The notes under the pieces were generated by a model that saw only the letters and a list, made by a program, of their open reading frames with translations, made no database searches and was not told the DNA's origin. From JAPPLB01 sp965208945 (GTDB lineage: Bacteria; Acidobacteriota; Terriglobia; Bryobacterales; UBA6623), in assembly GCA_965208945.1 (NCBI GenBank), contig OZ242366.1, positions 2,666,001 to 2,730,000 on the forward strand: a stretch of 64,000 nucleotides of DNA, in the 5' to 3' direction. This document shows, piece after piece, positions 17,206 to 27,170 of this stretch. Every line of letters begins with the position of its first letter. Within the stretch, counting starts at the first letter, position 1. The position numbers and the translations under genes are program-made.

Positions 17206-18750
17206 ATGATGACGATGCGGGCGTTGCTCGAGAGGGCGGAACGGTACTTTCCGACGAACACTGCGCTCGTTTCCCTGTCCGGCGATCCGCCCCTGACGTG
17301 GGCCGGCTTCGTTGTCAGGGTGCGGCGCGCGGCGGGCGCGCTCCGCTCGTTCGGAGTCGAGGCGGGAGACCATTTTGCCCTGCTCTGCCGCAACGACCCG
17401 CGCCAAGCCGAGCTGATCCACGCCGGCTATTGGATGGGCGCGGTGCCGGTGCCGATCAATTACCGGCTCGCCCCGGCGGAGATCGCAGCCATCCTCGAAG
17501 GTGTCTCGCCGCGTCTCCTGGCCGTGGAGGACCGTTGGGCGAGCCGTATCACCGATCCCGCACTCGCGGAGTTCCGGGAGAAAGTCCTGTGGATCGGACG
17601 CGGCCACGGCGGCCGGCCGGATGAGCCCGTTTTCGAAGAGCTCCGCGACGCTTTACCCGAGGACGATGGGGGGACCAGCGCCGAGAACGACGACGCCTTG
17701 CTGCTGTACACCGGCGGAACTACAGGCCGGGCCAAGGGGGTACGGCTTACCCATAGCAACATCGTGACTAACGCTCTCCAACTCGTGGGGCCGTACCGAG
17801 TCGCAGAGGACGACGTGATGTTGCACGTTGCTCCGATGTTCCATTCCGCAGACCTGCTCGGAACTCCGTTCTCCCTTACTGGAGCAGCGCACGCCTACTT
17901 GCCGGATTTCACGCCGGATGGATTCCTGAACGCTGTGGAGAAGAGCCGCGCCACGTTTACGATGCTCTCCCCGACCCTGATCATCCGGACCATTCGGGAG
18001 GGGAGACTCGGTGACTTCGACATCTCCAGGCTTCGCCGGCTGACGTACGGTTCCGCGCCCATGGACACCGTCTGGGTGCGCCGGACGATGGAAGCGTTTC
18101 CAGGAGTCGAGCTCATACATAGCTACGGGCTTACCGAGACCTCGCCTATTCTGACTACCCTCGGTTGGAACCACCATTTGGACGGGCATCGGTTGCGCTC
18201 GGTGGGGCGCCCTCTCGCAGGCGTCGAGCTTCGCATTGTGGACGAGGAAGGGAACGATCTGCCGGCTGGTGAAGCGGGCGAGATCGCGGTTCGCGCCCCG
18301 AACGTGTCGCCGGGTTATCTCGACCGGCCGGACGAGACGGTGGCGGTCTTCCGCGGTGGCTGGTTCTTCACGGGGGACATCGGACGGCTGGACGGGGAAG
18401 GCTTCCTCTACATTCTTGATCGCAAGAAGGACGTGATCATCACCGGCGGAGAGAACGTCTGGTCAGGTGAGGTCGAGGCGGTGCTCTACAGGCACCCGGA
18501 CGTGGTGGAGGCGGCCGTCATCGGCGTGCCGGAAGAGACCTGGGGCGAGGCGATCCTCGCCGTGATCGTACCAGCACCGGGATCCGATCTTGCCGGCGGC
18601 GGCGGAGAGGATGCGCTCATCGAACATTGCCGGCGGTTCATCGGCGGCTACAAGGTGCCACGCCGGTTCCGCTTTGTGGACGCCCTGCCCAAGAGCGCGA
18701 TGGGGAAGACCCTGAAGGCCGAACTCCGCCGCCTGTACCGGAGCGGCTGA
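17206..18750 (+). CDS. Acyl-CoA synthetase (AMP-forming, long-chain-like)
   Basis: A 514-residue adenylate-forming ligase. Motifs in order are the phosphate loop LLYTGGTTGRAKGVRLTHSN (about residue 165), HSYGLTETSP (A5), GWFFTGDIGRLDGEGFLYI with DRKKDVIITGGENV (A7-A8 hinge), and PKSAMGKTLKAELR near the C-terminus supplying the catalytic lysine. It activates a carboxylate with ATP and transfers it to CoA. It follows an alpha/beta hydrolase and may form an operon with it. Chain length cannot be predicted from the sequence. Confidence 0.9.
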   Translation: MMTMRALLERAERYFPTNTALVSLSGDPPLTWAGFVVRVRRAAGALRSFGVEAGDHFALLCRNDPRQAELIHAGYWMGAVPVPINYRLAPAEIAAILEGVSPRLLAVEDRWASRITDPALAEFREKVLWIGRGHGGRPDEPVFEELRDALPEDDGGTSAENDDALLLYTGGTTGRAKGVRLTHSNIVTNALQLVGPYRVAEDDVMLHVAPMFHSADLLGTPFSLTGAAHAYLPDFTPDGFLNAVEKSRATFTMLSPTLIIRTIREGRLGDFDISRLRRLTYGSAPMDTVWVRRTMEAFPGVELIHSYGLTETSPILTTLGWNHHLDGHRLRSVGRPLAGVELRIVDEEGNDLPAGEAGEIAVRAPNVSPGYLDRPDETVAVFRGGWFFTGDIGRLDGEGFLYILDRKKDVIITGGENVWSGEVEAVLYRHPDVVEAAVIGVPEETWGEAILAVIVPAPGSDLAGGGGEDALIEHCRRFIGGYKVPRRFRFVDALPKSAMGKTLKAELRRLYRSG

Positions 18751-18867
18751 ACGAGCTTTCCGGAACCTCTGCCGTCCCCCGGAGGGCTGCGGATCGAGCA
18801 TTTCGGCGCACAAGTGACTGAGGCCGTCACTCAGTTCGGTGACTGACACCGCCGTTCACGGCTGCGG

Positions 18868-20166
18868 TTACAGCCAGGCGAACTTCACCGCGAAGAGCAG
18901 CGCCACCGCGATCAACATCGGGGAGCATTCGCGTCGGCGCCCCGCCATCACCTTGATCAGCACGTAGGTGAGAAAGCCGATGCCGATGCCGTCGGCGATC
19001 GAGAACGTCAGCGGGATGGCGATGACGGTGATGATCGCGGCCGCCGATTCGGTGACGTCGCGCCAGTTCACGTCCACCAGCGGGCGCGCCATCATGCACG
19101 CCACGTAGAGGATGGCGGACGCCGTCGCGTAGTCCGGGATGGACCCGGCCAGCGGCGCGAAGAACAGGCAGGCGAGGAACAGCCCCGCCACGGTGACCGC
19201 GGTAAGGCCCGTCCGGCCACCCGCGCTGGCCCCGGCGGCGCTCTCGATGTAGCTCGTCACCGGCGAAGTGCCGAGCAGGGCGCCTCCTACCGTCCCGGTG
19301 GAGTCGGCGATCAGGGCGCGCTCGATGCGCGGAAGCTTCCCGCGGTCGTCGAGGAGTTCCGCCTGGTGAGCGACGCCGATCAGTGTGCCGGCCGTATCGA
19401 ACAGGTCGACGATCAGGAAAGTCAGGACGACCGCGATCATGCCCGCCTGCAACGCTCCGGCGATGTCGAGGGCGAGCAGCGTCGGCGTCGGATCGGGCGG
19501 CAGCGAGGCGACTCCTTTCCATTCGGAGACCCCGAGAAGGAGACCGGCGGCAGCGACCCCCAGCATCCCGATGAGCGCGGCACCCGGCACGCGGCGCGCG
19601 GCGAGCGCGACGATCGCGCAGAAGCCGAGCAGAGACAGCACCGGCCCCGGCGCCATCAGCTCGCCGGTGGTGACCAGTGTCGCCTCGCTAGCCTGGATGA
19701 TGCCGGCGTTCTTCAGCGCGATGACCCCCAGAAAGAGGCCGATCCCGGCCGCGATGGCCAGCTTCAGCCCCTGCGGGATCGCCTCGATGATCCAGCGCCT
19801 CACCGGGAGCACGCTGAGCACGAGGAACAGCACGCCGGAGACGAAGACCGCTCCGAGCGCCACCTCCCAGGTGTGGCCCAGGCCCAGGACGACGCCGTAG
19901 GCGAAGAACGCGTTGAGCCCCATGCCGGGCGCCAGCGCGATCGGGTAGTTGGCGTACAGCCCCATCACCAGCGTGCTGAACGCGGCGGCCAGACAGGTGG
20001 CGACGAACACCGCGTCGAACGGCATGCCGGCGTCGGAGAGGATCTGCGGGTTGACGAAGGCGATGTAGGCCATCGTCAGGAAAGTCGTCGCGCCGGCCGT
20101 CAGCTCCGTGCGCACGTCGGTGCCGCGCTGCGCCAGTCCAAAGAAACGTTCGCAAGTTGCTGTCAT
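18868..20166 (-). CDS. NCS2-family purine permease (AzgA-like)
   Basis: A 432-residue membrane transporter with about 12-14 hydrophobic segments. Family hallmarks are TAGATTFLTMAYIAFVNPQ at the N-terminus, ALAPGMGLNAFFAYGVV in helix 3, DLFDTAGTLIGVA, and LGTSPVTSYIESAAGASAGG in the substrate region. AzgA-type proteins import adenine, guanine or hypoxanthine with protons. The start at 20166 (MTATCERFFGL) is chosen by family length; the frame is open upstream without coding character. It is transcribed toward the acyl-CoA ligase gene. Confidence 0.88.
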   Translation of the reverse strand: MTATCERFFGLAQRGTDVRTELTAGATTFLTMAYIAFVNPQILSDAGMPFDAVFVATCLAAAFSTLVMGLYANYPIALAPGMGLNAFFAYGVVLGLGHTWEVALGAVFVSGVLFLVLSVLPVRRWIIEAIPQGLKLAIAAGIGLFLGVIALKNAGIIQASEATLVTTGELMAPGPVLSLLGFCAIVALAARRVPGAALIGMLGVAAAGLLLGVSEWKGVASLPPDPTPTLLALDIAGALQAGMIAVVLTFLIVDLFDTAGTLIGVAHQAELLDDRGKLPRIERALIADSTGTVGGALLGTSPVTSYIESAAGASAGGRTGLTAVTVAGLFLACLFFAPLAGSIPDYATASAILYVACMMARPLVDVNWRDVTESAAAIITVIAIPLTFSIADGIGIGFLTYVLIKVMAGRRRECSPMLIAVALLFAVKFAWL

Positions 20167-20479
20167 AGGTTCCCGCTTACATAGGGGTATCTGTTCCGAG
20201 AGCCTTCCGAGCGCCCTGGCAGGGGTATGGTAGTCAAGCCGCGACCTGTGCGCAAGGATTCTCACACTCCTGCCCTGTTCGGCGTTCCTCTCACTCCCGG
20301 TCCAATGACCGCAGAGGGCTTTGGGAACCCCCTCGCCCGCAGCACGGGAATCGTGCCGACCCTGCGTCCGCTCCCTGGCGGCGTCACAGCCGGCCGCCGT
20401 CGCGCAGGCGCGGCGCTCCGACAAGCCTGCGGCTGTTTGCTCTACACTTGGTAATCTTGTTCATCCAAGGAGTCATTGC
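20167..20479. other. Divergent intergenic region
   Basis: About 313 bases between divergent genes; it must hold both promoters. I see no repeat, RNA gene or clear promoter boxes, only the ribosome binding site CAAGGAG at the right end. Confidence 0.4.
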
Positions 20480-22075
20480 ATGCTTGTCGGTTACGTCAGT
20501 TGTGAACGCTATCTTGCCATCCCGGACGTTTTATTCGAATTCGAAAACAGCAAAGGCTCGGTCGAGGCCCGCTCCACGGCGACGGGGACCGTCTACGCCG
20601 ATGTCGAATCCGGCGAGTACAGAGTGACTCTGTACAAGGAAGGCTACGGCGCCAAGAGCGTTGAGATGCAGGTCACGGAAGGCAGGCCGTATCAATTCCG
20701 GCTGCTCTCGAACAACCTGGTCGGCTATGCCTGGCCCAAGTGGGTGCGCTCGGGCGAGCGCTCGGAGTACCGGGTCCATGCGGTGGAGCCCTATCGGCTC
20801 GACCTGTACCGTTACGGCTGGCGGAAAGAGTACATCAAGACGGTTGGCTGGTTCGACGAACACGGCCCGCGCGCGACGATGCAGATCACGCCCGACGGCG
20901 ACTACACGCAAACCGGCATCGAATTCAACAAGCGCGGCTACCGCAACAATCCCCACCACACGCAGTTCGTCGTCGGCCCGGAGCGCTCCGGCCTCTACTA
21001 CTTCCATGCCAAAGCGGAGTCGGGCGTGTTCTTTTCATTCCCCTGGATCGTTGCGCCGGCCGAACCTCGGGCCAAGATCGCCGTTCTGGCAGCCAACATG
21101 AACTGGAACGCCTACAACAACTTCGGAGGACGCTCCAACTACATCCACCCGATCGAGATGCCGCCCAAGCCCACCGTCAACGCGCGTCTCGACCTGGACC
21201 GCTACACTTCCGACGAGCATATGCAGTTCTCGGTGGAGGACTACGCTCCGCTCTCGTTCGACCGCCCGGAACTGATCAACCATATCCCCGAGGGGACGGA
21301 GATCACCGACCCGGTCGAAGGCCGCTCGACCTGCCACGTGGCTCCGGCCGAGTGGCGGCTGTTCGGATGGCTTGAGCGAGAGGGCCTGGAATATGACCTT
21401 TATGCGGAAACCCAGTTCCACCAGGGTGACTTGAATCTTGATGCCTACCAGGTCGTGATCACCAGCACTCACCCCGAGTACTGGTCGAAAGAGATGTATT
21501 TCAATCTGAAGGAGTGGGTGTTCGAGCGCGGCGGCAAGCTGCTCTACCTCGGAGGGAACGGCCTCAACTGCCCTGTCGAGTTCATCGACGAGTACACGAT
21601 GACGATTCGCAACGGCAAGTACAAGGGCATCAGCGCAAACCTGAAGGAGTTCGGCAAGGAAAGCCGCATGCACACCTATTACGAGTCCGAGGCGAACCTG
21701 CTGGGAGTGGTCTGCACCGACTCCGGCATCATGACCGGCGCGCCCTATCGGGCTATCGACACTTCCCATTGGATTTTCGAGGGCACCGGCTTGAACGACG
21801 GTGACATCTTCGGTGAGAAGTGTCTCCACATGCGCTGTTGGGGAGGAGCGTCCGGACACGAAACCGACAAGATGTCCCCGAGCTCACCGGCAGGAACGAA
21901 ACTTCTGGCCAAGGGACTGAACCCCGACAACGGCGGCGCCGAGATCGTCTACCATGAAACCGCTTCGGGAGGGGCGGTTTATTCGGTGGGTTCGATCAGC
22001 TACCCTTGTTCCCTGCCGGTGGACAGCAACATCTCGACCATCACCAGGAACGTGATCAACCGCTTCCTGGGGTAG
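20480..22075 (+). CDS. N,N-dimethylformamidase large-subunit-like protein
   Basis: A 531-residue protein. Residues 1-95 look like an immunoglobulin-like beta domain, followed by the large domain found at the C-terminus of the dimethylformamidase beta subunit, with KIAVLAANMNWNAYNNFGGR, STHPEYWSKEMYFNLKEWV and RGGKLLYLGGNG. In the known enzyme this subunit binds mononuclear iron and cleaves an amide. No small (alpha) subunit gene is adjacent, so true dimethylformamidase activity is doubtful. Start at 20480 has a CAAGGAG ribosome binding site. It precedes a sugar-acid-type transporter and lyase, suggesting a role in a carbohydrate or amide catabolic set. Confidence 0.75.
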   Translation: MLVGYVSCERYLAIPDVLFEFENSKGSVEARSTATGTVYADVESGEYRVTLYKEGYGAKSVEMQVTEGRPYQFRLLSNNLVGYAWPKWVRSGERSEYRVHAVEPYRLDLYRYGWRKEYIKTVGWFDEHGPRATMQITPDGDYTQTGIEFNKRGYRNNPHHTQFVVGPERSGLYYFHAKAESGVFFSFPWIVAPAEPRAKIAVLAANMNWNAYNNFGGRSNYIHPIEMPPKPTVNARLDLDRYTSDEHMQFSVEDYAPLSFDRPELINHIPEGTEITDPVEGRSTCHVAPAEWRLFGWLEREGLEYDLYAETQFHQGDLNLDAYQVVITSTHPEYWSKEMYFNLKEWVFERGGKLLYLGGNGLNCPVEFIDEYTMTIRNGKYKGISANLKEFGKESRMHTYYESEANLLGVVCTDSGIMTGAPYRAIDTSHWIFEGTGLNDGDIFGEKCLHMRCWGGASGHETDKMSPSSPAGTKLLAKGLNPDNGGAEIVYHETASGGAVYSVGSISYPCSLPVDSNISTITRNVINRFLG

Positions 22076-22142
22076 GGCGATCAAGCGCCATGCGTGCTCG
22101 CCCACAGTCCGGTCTGTCCGCCGCGAAAGCGTCTCTGCCATC

Positions 22143-23471
22143 GTGAACAACGCATCCAACGGCACGCGACCTACTTCCGTCCGCTACATGGTGTTGGCCG
22201 CGGTGGCCCTGGCCTCCACGAGCGCCTACCTGACGCGGTACTGCATCTCCGTCGCGAACACGACAATCGAGGCCGAACTGGGGCTCACCCCTTCTCAGAT
22301 GGGATGGGTGTTCAGCGCATTCAACATCGGCTATTTGTTCTTTCAGGTGCCCGGCGGCGCCCTGGGCACACGCTTCGGGACCCGCGTATCGCTGCCTTTT
22401 CTCAGCACGCTGTGGTCCGCATTGACGGTGTGGACGTCGGCTGTCTTTTCGTTCGTCCCTCTGATCGCTTCACGCATTGCGTTCGGCGCCGCGCAGGCGG
22501 GACTGGTTCCCAACACGGCGAAGGTCATCTGCGACTGGTTCCCCGTCTCGCGGCGGGGTTTCGGAAGCGCCACGATCGGCGCGGCGATGTCGGTTGGCAG
22601 CGTGATCACGTTCGGTCTCACCGCCTGGTTGCTCGAGCGTCTCGACTGGCGCACGGTCTTTCAGATCTATTCCATGGTGGGCATCGTCTGGTCAGCGGGC
22701 TATTTCTGGTTCGCCCGCACCCGGCCCTCGGAGCACCGCCTGGTGAATGAGGCTGAGCTGCGGCTGATTGCCGGCGAAGGGTCCGAAGCGGAACCCAAGC
22801 CGCAGGCCGATTCCCCGAAGCGAGGATTGACCTGGCAGCGCCTCGCTGTCATGGCCGGGTCATTGAGCATGTGGGGCATCTGCATACAGTCGGCTTTTCG
22901 AGCAGCGGGCTACATCATCCTGGTGACATGGTTCCCGGCCTTTCTCGAAAAGGGGTTCGGCATTACGCGCGAAGAGGCCGGCTTGATGTCGATGGCTCCC
23001 ACGGCGGGAGTCATCATCGGAACGATCTTCGGAGGATCCATCGTCGATTGGCTGCTCCGAAAGACCGGCAGCAAGAGGATCAGCCGCACGAGCGTCGGCA
23101 TGGGGGCGCTCGCCGTTTGCAGTTTCATTACGTTGTCCGCGGCGTGGACCGGTTCGGCGTATCAACTCGTCGCGGCGGTAACGGGCGGCGCGATTTTTTC
23201 CGGCGCCGGCAGTCCCGCCGCCTGGGCGACCACGATGGACATGGCCGGCAAGCTGACCGCCCAAGTCATGGGCATCATGAACATGACGGGCACCCTCGGC
23301 GGCCTCGTGACGCCAGCCGTACTCGGATACATGATCGAGAACATCGAACGCACCGGAGGCGACTGGAACCAGGTCATCTACGTGGCCGCCGGGGTCTATC
23401 TGGCCGGATCGCTTTGCTGGCTCGCGATCGACCCCAATGTCACCGTCGACGAACCGCGCACATCCGCATAG
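22143..23471 (+). CDS. MFS transporter, anion:cation symporter (hexuronate/glucarate) type
   Basis: A 442-residue 12-helix transporter. The N-half contains LTRYCISVANTTIEAELGLT and the motif GGALGTRFGTR between helices 2 and 3. The C-half contains GWNQ-like segments and AAWATTMDMAGKLT-type sequence typical of the ACS family. Members import sugar acids such as glucarate, galactonate or hexuronates. The next gene is a DapA-superfamily lyase that could act on the imported acid. GTG at 22143 is the start used; spacing to the upstream gene is 67 bases. Confidence 0.8.
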   Translation: MNNASNGTRPTSVRYMVLAAVALASTSAYLTRYCISVANTTIEAELGLTPSQMGWVFSAFNIGYLFFQVPGGALGTRFGTRVSLPFLSTLWSALTVWTSAVFSFVPLIASRIAFGAAQAGLVPNTAKVICDWFPVSRRGFGSATIGAAMSVGSVITFGLTAWLLERLDWRTVFQIYSMVGIVWSAGYFWFARTRPSEHRLVNEAELRLIAGEGSEAEPKPQADSPKRGLTWQRLAVMAGSLSMWGICIQSAFRAAGYIILVTWFPAFLEKGFGITREEAGLMSMAPTAGVIIGTIFGGSIVDWLLRKTGSKRISRTSVGMGALAVCSFITLSAAWTGSAYQLVAAVTGGAIFSGAGSPAAWATTMDMAGKLTAQVMGIMNMTGTLGGLVTPAVLGYMIENIERTGGDWNQVIYVAAGVYLAGSLCWLAIDPNVTVDEPRTSA

Positions 23472-23616
23472 TGTTTCGCACGGGCTTGCCATGACTTGAG
23501 GAAATGCAGGAGCCCCCGCCAAGCACCGCCACTCACACCTGCGAGGCCCCGCCCGATAAAGTCCGGAGGCGGGCATTTCATTGACGTGGAAGCCGCCAAC
23601 TGCGAAGATCCAAGAC

Positions 23617-24534
23617 ATGGAAAACCGATTGCTCGATCACTTCCCCGGGGTCATTGGATTCCCGGTTACTCCGTTCTCGGACGCTGACGAGTTTGACGCC
23701 GCGGCGTTTCGTGAGAACATCTCGTTCATGCTTGATACTCGCCTGGCCGCCCTGGCCTTCACGGGCAGCAACGGCGAGATGCAGTCGCTCACGCTCGACG
23801 AATACGCCGCGCTGACCGCGACCGCCGGCGAGATGGTTGCCGGCAAGAAAGGGCTGATCTTCGGCGTCGGACAAACCCTTCGCACGGCGCAAGCGCAAGC
23901 CCGTCTGGCGCGCGAAGCGGGGGCGGACGCCGTCATTATCATGGCGCCCTATACGCCCGACATGAACGAGCCCGGTTTGGCAGATTATTACAAGGCCGTT
24001 GCCGAGACCGCCGAACTGCCCGCCTTCCTGTACCAAACGAAGTGGAGCGGCGTGATCGAGCTGTCGATGCTCGAGCGGCTGCAGGACACCGAGAACATCT
24101 GCATGGTCAAGGACGAAAACGGCAACATGTCGCACTATCTCAATGTGCGCGTGAATTTCGGAGACCGTTTCCACTGGATCAACGGCATGGCCGAGCCCTT
24201 CGCTCCGACCTACTGGAATCACGGCGTCGACACGTTCACGTCCGGCCTGGCCTGCTTCATGCCCCACGTTTCGACGGAGTTGCACGACCGCTGCTCCGCG
24301 GGCGATTGGGACCGCGCCAAGCAGATCCTCGACGAGATCGTCATCCCGCTGTACCAGATGCGCAACCGGAGGCCTGGCTACAAAACGTCGATGATCAAGA
24401 TGGGGATGACCCTGGCGGGGCTCAAGGGCGGGCGTGTCAGGAGACCGCTCATCGAGATGAGCCCCGAAGACCGGGACGACCTCAAAGAGCTGATGGCGAG
24501 AACCGGCCTGATCGCCGAACCGGTTGCCGTGTAA
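23617..24534 (+). CDS. DapA/NAL-superfamily aldolase or dehydratase (KdgD-like)
   Basis: A 305-residue TIM-barrel enzyme of the dihydrodipicolinate synthase superfamily. It opens with VIGFPVTPFSDADEFD and has the substrate-binding TGSNGEMQSLT (GTTGE-like) motif. The Schiff-base lysine sits in CMVKDENGN on strand 6. FPVTPF and the KDE context resemble 5-dehydro-4-deoxyglucarate dehydratase more than lysine biosynthetic DapA, and the preceding sugar-acid transporter supports catabolism. ATG at 23617 is chosen; an in-frame ATG at 23581 adds 12 unlikely residues. Confidence 0.75.
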   Translation: MENRLLDHFPGVIGFPVTPFSDADEFDAAAFRENISFMLDTRLAALAFTGSNGEMQSLTLDEYAALTATAGEMVAGKKGLIFGVGQTLRTAQAQARLAREAGADAVIIMAPYTPDMNEPGLADYYKAVAETAELPAFLYQTKWSGVIELSMLERLQDTENICMVKDENGNMSHYLNVRVNFGDRFHWINGMAEPFAPTYWNHGVDTFTSGLACFMPHVSTELHDRCSAGDWDRAKQILDEIVIPLYQMRNRRPGYKTSMIKMGMTLAGLKGGRVRRPLIEMSPEDRDDLKELMARTGLIAEPVAV

Positions 24535-24546
24535 GGAACTTCAAAG

Positions 24547-25290
24547 ATGTCCACGGCGAGCCGCCAATACCTCGGCCTCGCGATCACATCGATCGTGTTG
24601 TGGGCCGGCTGCTCCAACGTGCGGGCGGTCCTCAACGAGCCGCGGCCCGAGACTTTCGATGAGGGGAAGCGCCGGCCGCTTCAAATCGGCAAGCTCATCA
24701 AGAAGCGGCAGATCGCGCCCGTCACTGGGGTCGAGAGGGCCGATTGGCTGAATCGTCCCCAACGTGAGGCCGAAGAACAGCCCAACCGTGTGGTCGGAGC
24801 TCTCAAGATTCCCGAAGGCGGAACGGTCGTGGACCTCGGCGCGGGAACGGGCTACTTCACGTGGCGACTGGCGCGCCAGGTCGGACCGACGGGCCGGGTC
24901 ATCGCGGTCGACATTCAGCAGGGCATGCTCGACCGGCTCGAACGCAACATCCGGGAACGAGGGTTCCAGAACGTGCGGATCGTACTGAGCGAGCCAGGCG
25001 ACCCGAAGATCCCCCCCGGCAGCGCCGATTTGGTTCTCCTCGTCGACGTTTACCACGAACTGGCGCAGCCGGAAGCCATCATGGAACGCGTTCGGCGCGG
25101 GCTCAAACCGAATGGCCGCGTGGTCGTCATCGAATACCGCAAGGAGGACCCTACGATCCCGCTGCCGCCCGTGCGGAAGATGACGGTCGCCGAAGTGCGT
25201 TCCGAGTTGGAGCCGCTCGGCTTTCGATTCGTAGAGTCGATGGACTTCGTGCCGACTCAGCACATCATCGTGTTCGACGCCGCCCCGTAG
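24547..25290 (+). CDS. Exported class I SAM-dependent methyltransferase (lipoprotein-like)
   Basis: A 247-residue protein. The N-terminus has a hydrophobic segment ending LWAGCSN, a plausible lipobox, which is unusual for a methyltransferase. The catalytic domain has motif I VVDLGAGTGYFTWRLAR, motif II VIAVDIQQGML and the acidic LVLLVDVYHEL motif, followed by LKPNGRVVVIEYR. Relatives in Acidobacteria and Planctomycetes have the same periplasmic-looking N-terminus. SAM is cytoplasmic, so either the helix anchors the enzyme inward or the export signal is false. Twelve bases after the lyase gene, so probably co-transcribed. Confidence 0.75.
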   Translation: MSTASRQYLGLAITSIVLWAGCSNVRAVLNEPRPETFDEGKRRPLQIGKLIKKRQIAPVTGVERADWLNRPQREAEEQPNRVVGALKIPEGGTVVDLGAGTGYFTWRLARQVGPTGRVIAVDIQQGMLDRLERNIRERGFQNVRIVLSEPGDPKIPPGSADLVLLVDVYHELAQPEAIMERVRRGLKPNGRVVVIEYRKEDPTIPLPPVRKMTVAEVRSELEPLGFRFVESMDFVPTQHIIVFDAAP

Positions 25291-25323
25291 GCCGAGAGGG
25301 CCGTTTCGGAAGCAGGCCGCAGG

Positions 25324-27051
25324 CTAGCCGCGGCGGACAGCCGCCCGGAACTCTTCGAGCGGCAGCGTATTCAACACGTCGTTGCTTTCTAGCCAGCCGC
25401 GGCGCGCCATCGACACACCGTACTTCATGTTGTCGAGATGGCGCACATGATGCGCATCGGTCGAGATGACAAACTTGACGCCCTTCGCTTGCGCCAGCCG
25501 CAGATGCAGGGCGTCGAGGTCGAGACGCGCCGGGCTCGCGTTGATCTCCATCGAAATGCCTCGCCGGCCCGCGGCATCAACGACGCGCTCGAAGTCGTAC
25601 GGGTACGGCTCGCGACGAAGCAGCAAGCGTCCCGTGGGGTGGCCCAGAATGCCGACGTGCGGATTCTCGACGACCCGCAGCAGACGGTCGGTCATCTGCG
25701 AGGCTTCCATGTTCATGTAGCTGTGAACGCTCGCGATCACAACGTCGAGCTGCGCCAGGACTTCATCATCGATATCCATGCGCCCGTCCTGCAGGACGTC
25801 GACTTCGCAGCCCGAGAGAATCGTGAGGTTCTCGAACTGCTCGGAAACCTGCCGAACTTCCTCGATCTGGTCGAGCAAACGTTGCTCGTCGAGGCCGTTC
25901 GCCATGGCGAGCGCCTTCGAGTGGTCCGTGATGGCGATATGCGAATAGCCCCTATTCACGGCGGCTTCCGCCATCTCGGCAATCGAGTGATGGCCGTCCG
26001 TCTCGTGGGTGTGCATATGGACATCGCAATGAATATCAGCGGGTTCCAGGAGGCACGGCAGGCTTCCCGCAAGCGCGGCTTCGATCTCGCCGGTGTTCTC
26101 ACGCAGCTCGGGGGGAATCCACGGCAGTCCCAGCTCTTGGTAGATTTCTTCCTCCGTCGCGGAGGCGACAAGCTCCTCATCCGCAGTACGGAACAGCCCG
26201 TACTCGTTGAGGCGCAGCCCCATTCGAACCGCCCGATCGCGGATCGCCACATTGTGTTCCTTGCTCCCCGTGAAATACATCATTGCCGCGCCGTAGCTCG
26301 AAGATTCCACGGCCCTAACGTCCACCTGCAGCCCGGCCGCACCGATCCTGGCGCTGGCCTTGGTTTCTCCGTGACCCAGAACTTCCCGAACATCTTCGAA
26401 CTTCACAAAGTGGTCCAGCGCCGCCGTGGCGTGCGGCCCCGTGACCAGCAGGTCAAGATCGCCGATCGTTTCCTTGCCTCTCCGCAAGCTCCCGGCAGGA
26501 GTGATGCGGTCAACGCCGTCCACTTCCGAGAGGTAGGCCACCAGCTCCGCCGCGACGTGGTCGACCGAGTCGAGCAGAAAGCGTCCTGCGCTGCGCTTGT
26601 AGTTCTCGATCCCGCGCAGAATCTTCTGCTCCAGCTTCTCACCCATTCGAGGCAGGGTTCGCAGCTTGCCGTCGCGGCAGAGCTGCTCCAGCGCATCGAT
26701 CGTGCTGACGCGGTAGGCGTCGTAGAGCAGCGCGATGCTCTTCGGGCCGAGGCCGGGGATCTTCAGCAGCTCCAGCGCCGTCGGCGGATACTTCTCGAGC
26801 AACTCGTCCCGTCGGGCGAAGCTGCCCCGTGCGACCAGTTCCGCGAGCGCCGAGGCAATGCCCTTGCCGATACCCTTGATTTTCGTAACGTCGCGATCGT
26901 CATCACGAATGACCTCTTCCATGCTTTCGGTGAGGCTCTCGATGACGACCGCAGCGTTGCGGTAGCTGCGGATGCGGAAACCGTCCATCCCGGCGATCTC
27001 CATCAAAGCGGCTGTTTCGTTGAGGGTTTGGGCGATCTCTTTGTTGCTCAC
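25324..27051 (-). CDS. polX: DNA polymerase/3'-5' exonuclease PolX
   Basis: A 575-residue family X DNA polymerase with helix-hairpin-helix motifs (IKGIGKGIASALAELV, KIPGLGPKSIALLYDA), the polymerase-beta palm (AGSLRRGKETIGDLDLLV with metal-binding aspartates) and a C-terminal PHP exonuclease domain (DVHMHTHETDGHHS, ITDHSKALAMANGLD). It acts in base-excision and gap-filling repair. The GTG at 27051 begins VSNKEIAQTLNE, the usual family N-terminus. An in-frame ATG at 27087 inside RE1 copy B would add 12 residues (MQARCDNRG...). That start has GGTGAGA in front and may also be used. Confidence 0.92.
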   Translation of the reverse strand: MSNKEIAQTLNETAALMEIAGMDGFRIRSYRNAAVVIESLTESMEEVIRDDDRDVTKIKGIGKGIASALAELVARGSFARRDELLEKYPPTALELLKIPGLGPKSIALLYDAYRVSTIDALEQLCRDGKLRTLPRMGEKLEQKILRGIENYKRSAGRFLLDSVDHVAAELVAYLSEVDGVDRITPAGSLRRGKETIGDLDLLVTGPHATAALDHFVKFEDVREVLGHGETKASARIGAAGLQVDVRAVESSSYGAAMMYFTGSKEHNVAIRDRAVRMGLRLNEYGLFRTADEELVASATEEEIYQELGLPWIPPELRENTGEIEAALAGSLPCLLEPADIHCDVHMHTHETDGHHSIAEMAEAAVNRGYSHIAITDHSKALAMANGLDEQRLLDQIEEVRQVSEQFENLTILSGCEVDVLQDGRMDIDDEVLAQLDVVIASVHSYMNMEASQMTDRLLRVVENPHVGILGHPTGRLLLRREPYPYDFERVVDAAGRRGISMEINASPARLDLDALHLRLAQAKGVKFVISTDAHHVRHLDNMKYGVSMARRGWLESNDVLNTLPLEEFRAAVRRG

Positions 27052-27077
27052 GGGAAGGGGCCCCCGATTATCGCACC

Positions 27078-27170
27078 TAGCCTGCATTTCTCACCACCCG
27101 ACGGTCGAAGCACGCGATACGACCGCCAGGACTTCGTTGCGCTTGCTTGCCGTGCTCAACGTACTGTTCA
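27078..27170 (+). repeat. RE1 copy B, left half (interrupted by IS110-type element)
   Basis: Left 93 bases of an RE1 element, matching intact copies through GTACTGTTCA. The match then stops abruptly at the insertion sequence. The right half resumes at 28611 with AAGTACGCCTG. Joining the two halves with a shared AA regenerates the standard sequence GTTCAAGTACG exactly. Confidence 0.9.

Noticed and set aside
20321..20479. N-terminal extension of the dimethylformamidase-like protein by 53 codons
   Set aside because: The extension has no coding character, while ATG 20480 has a good ribosome binding site and begins the conserved domain.
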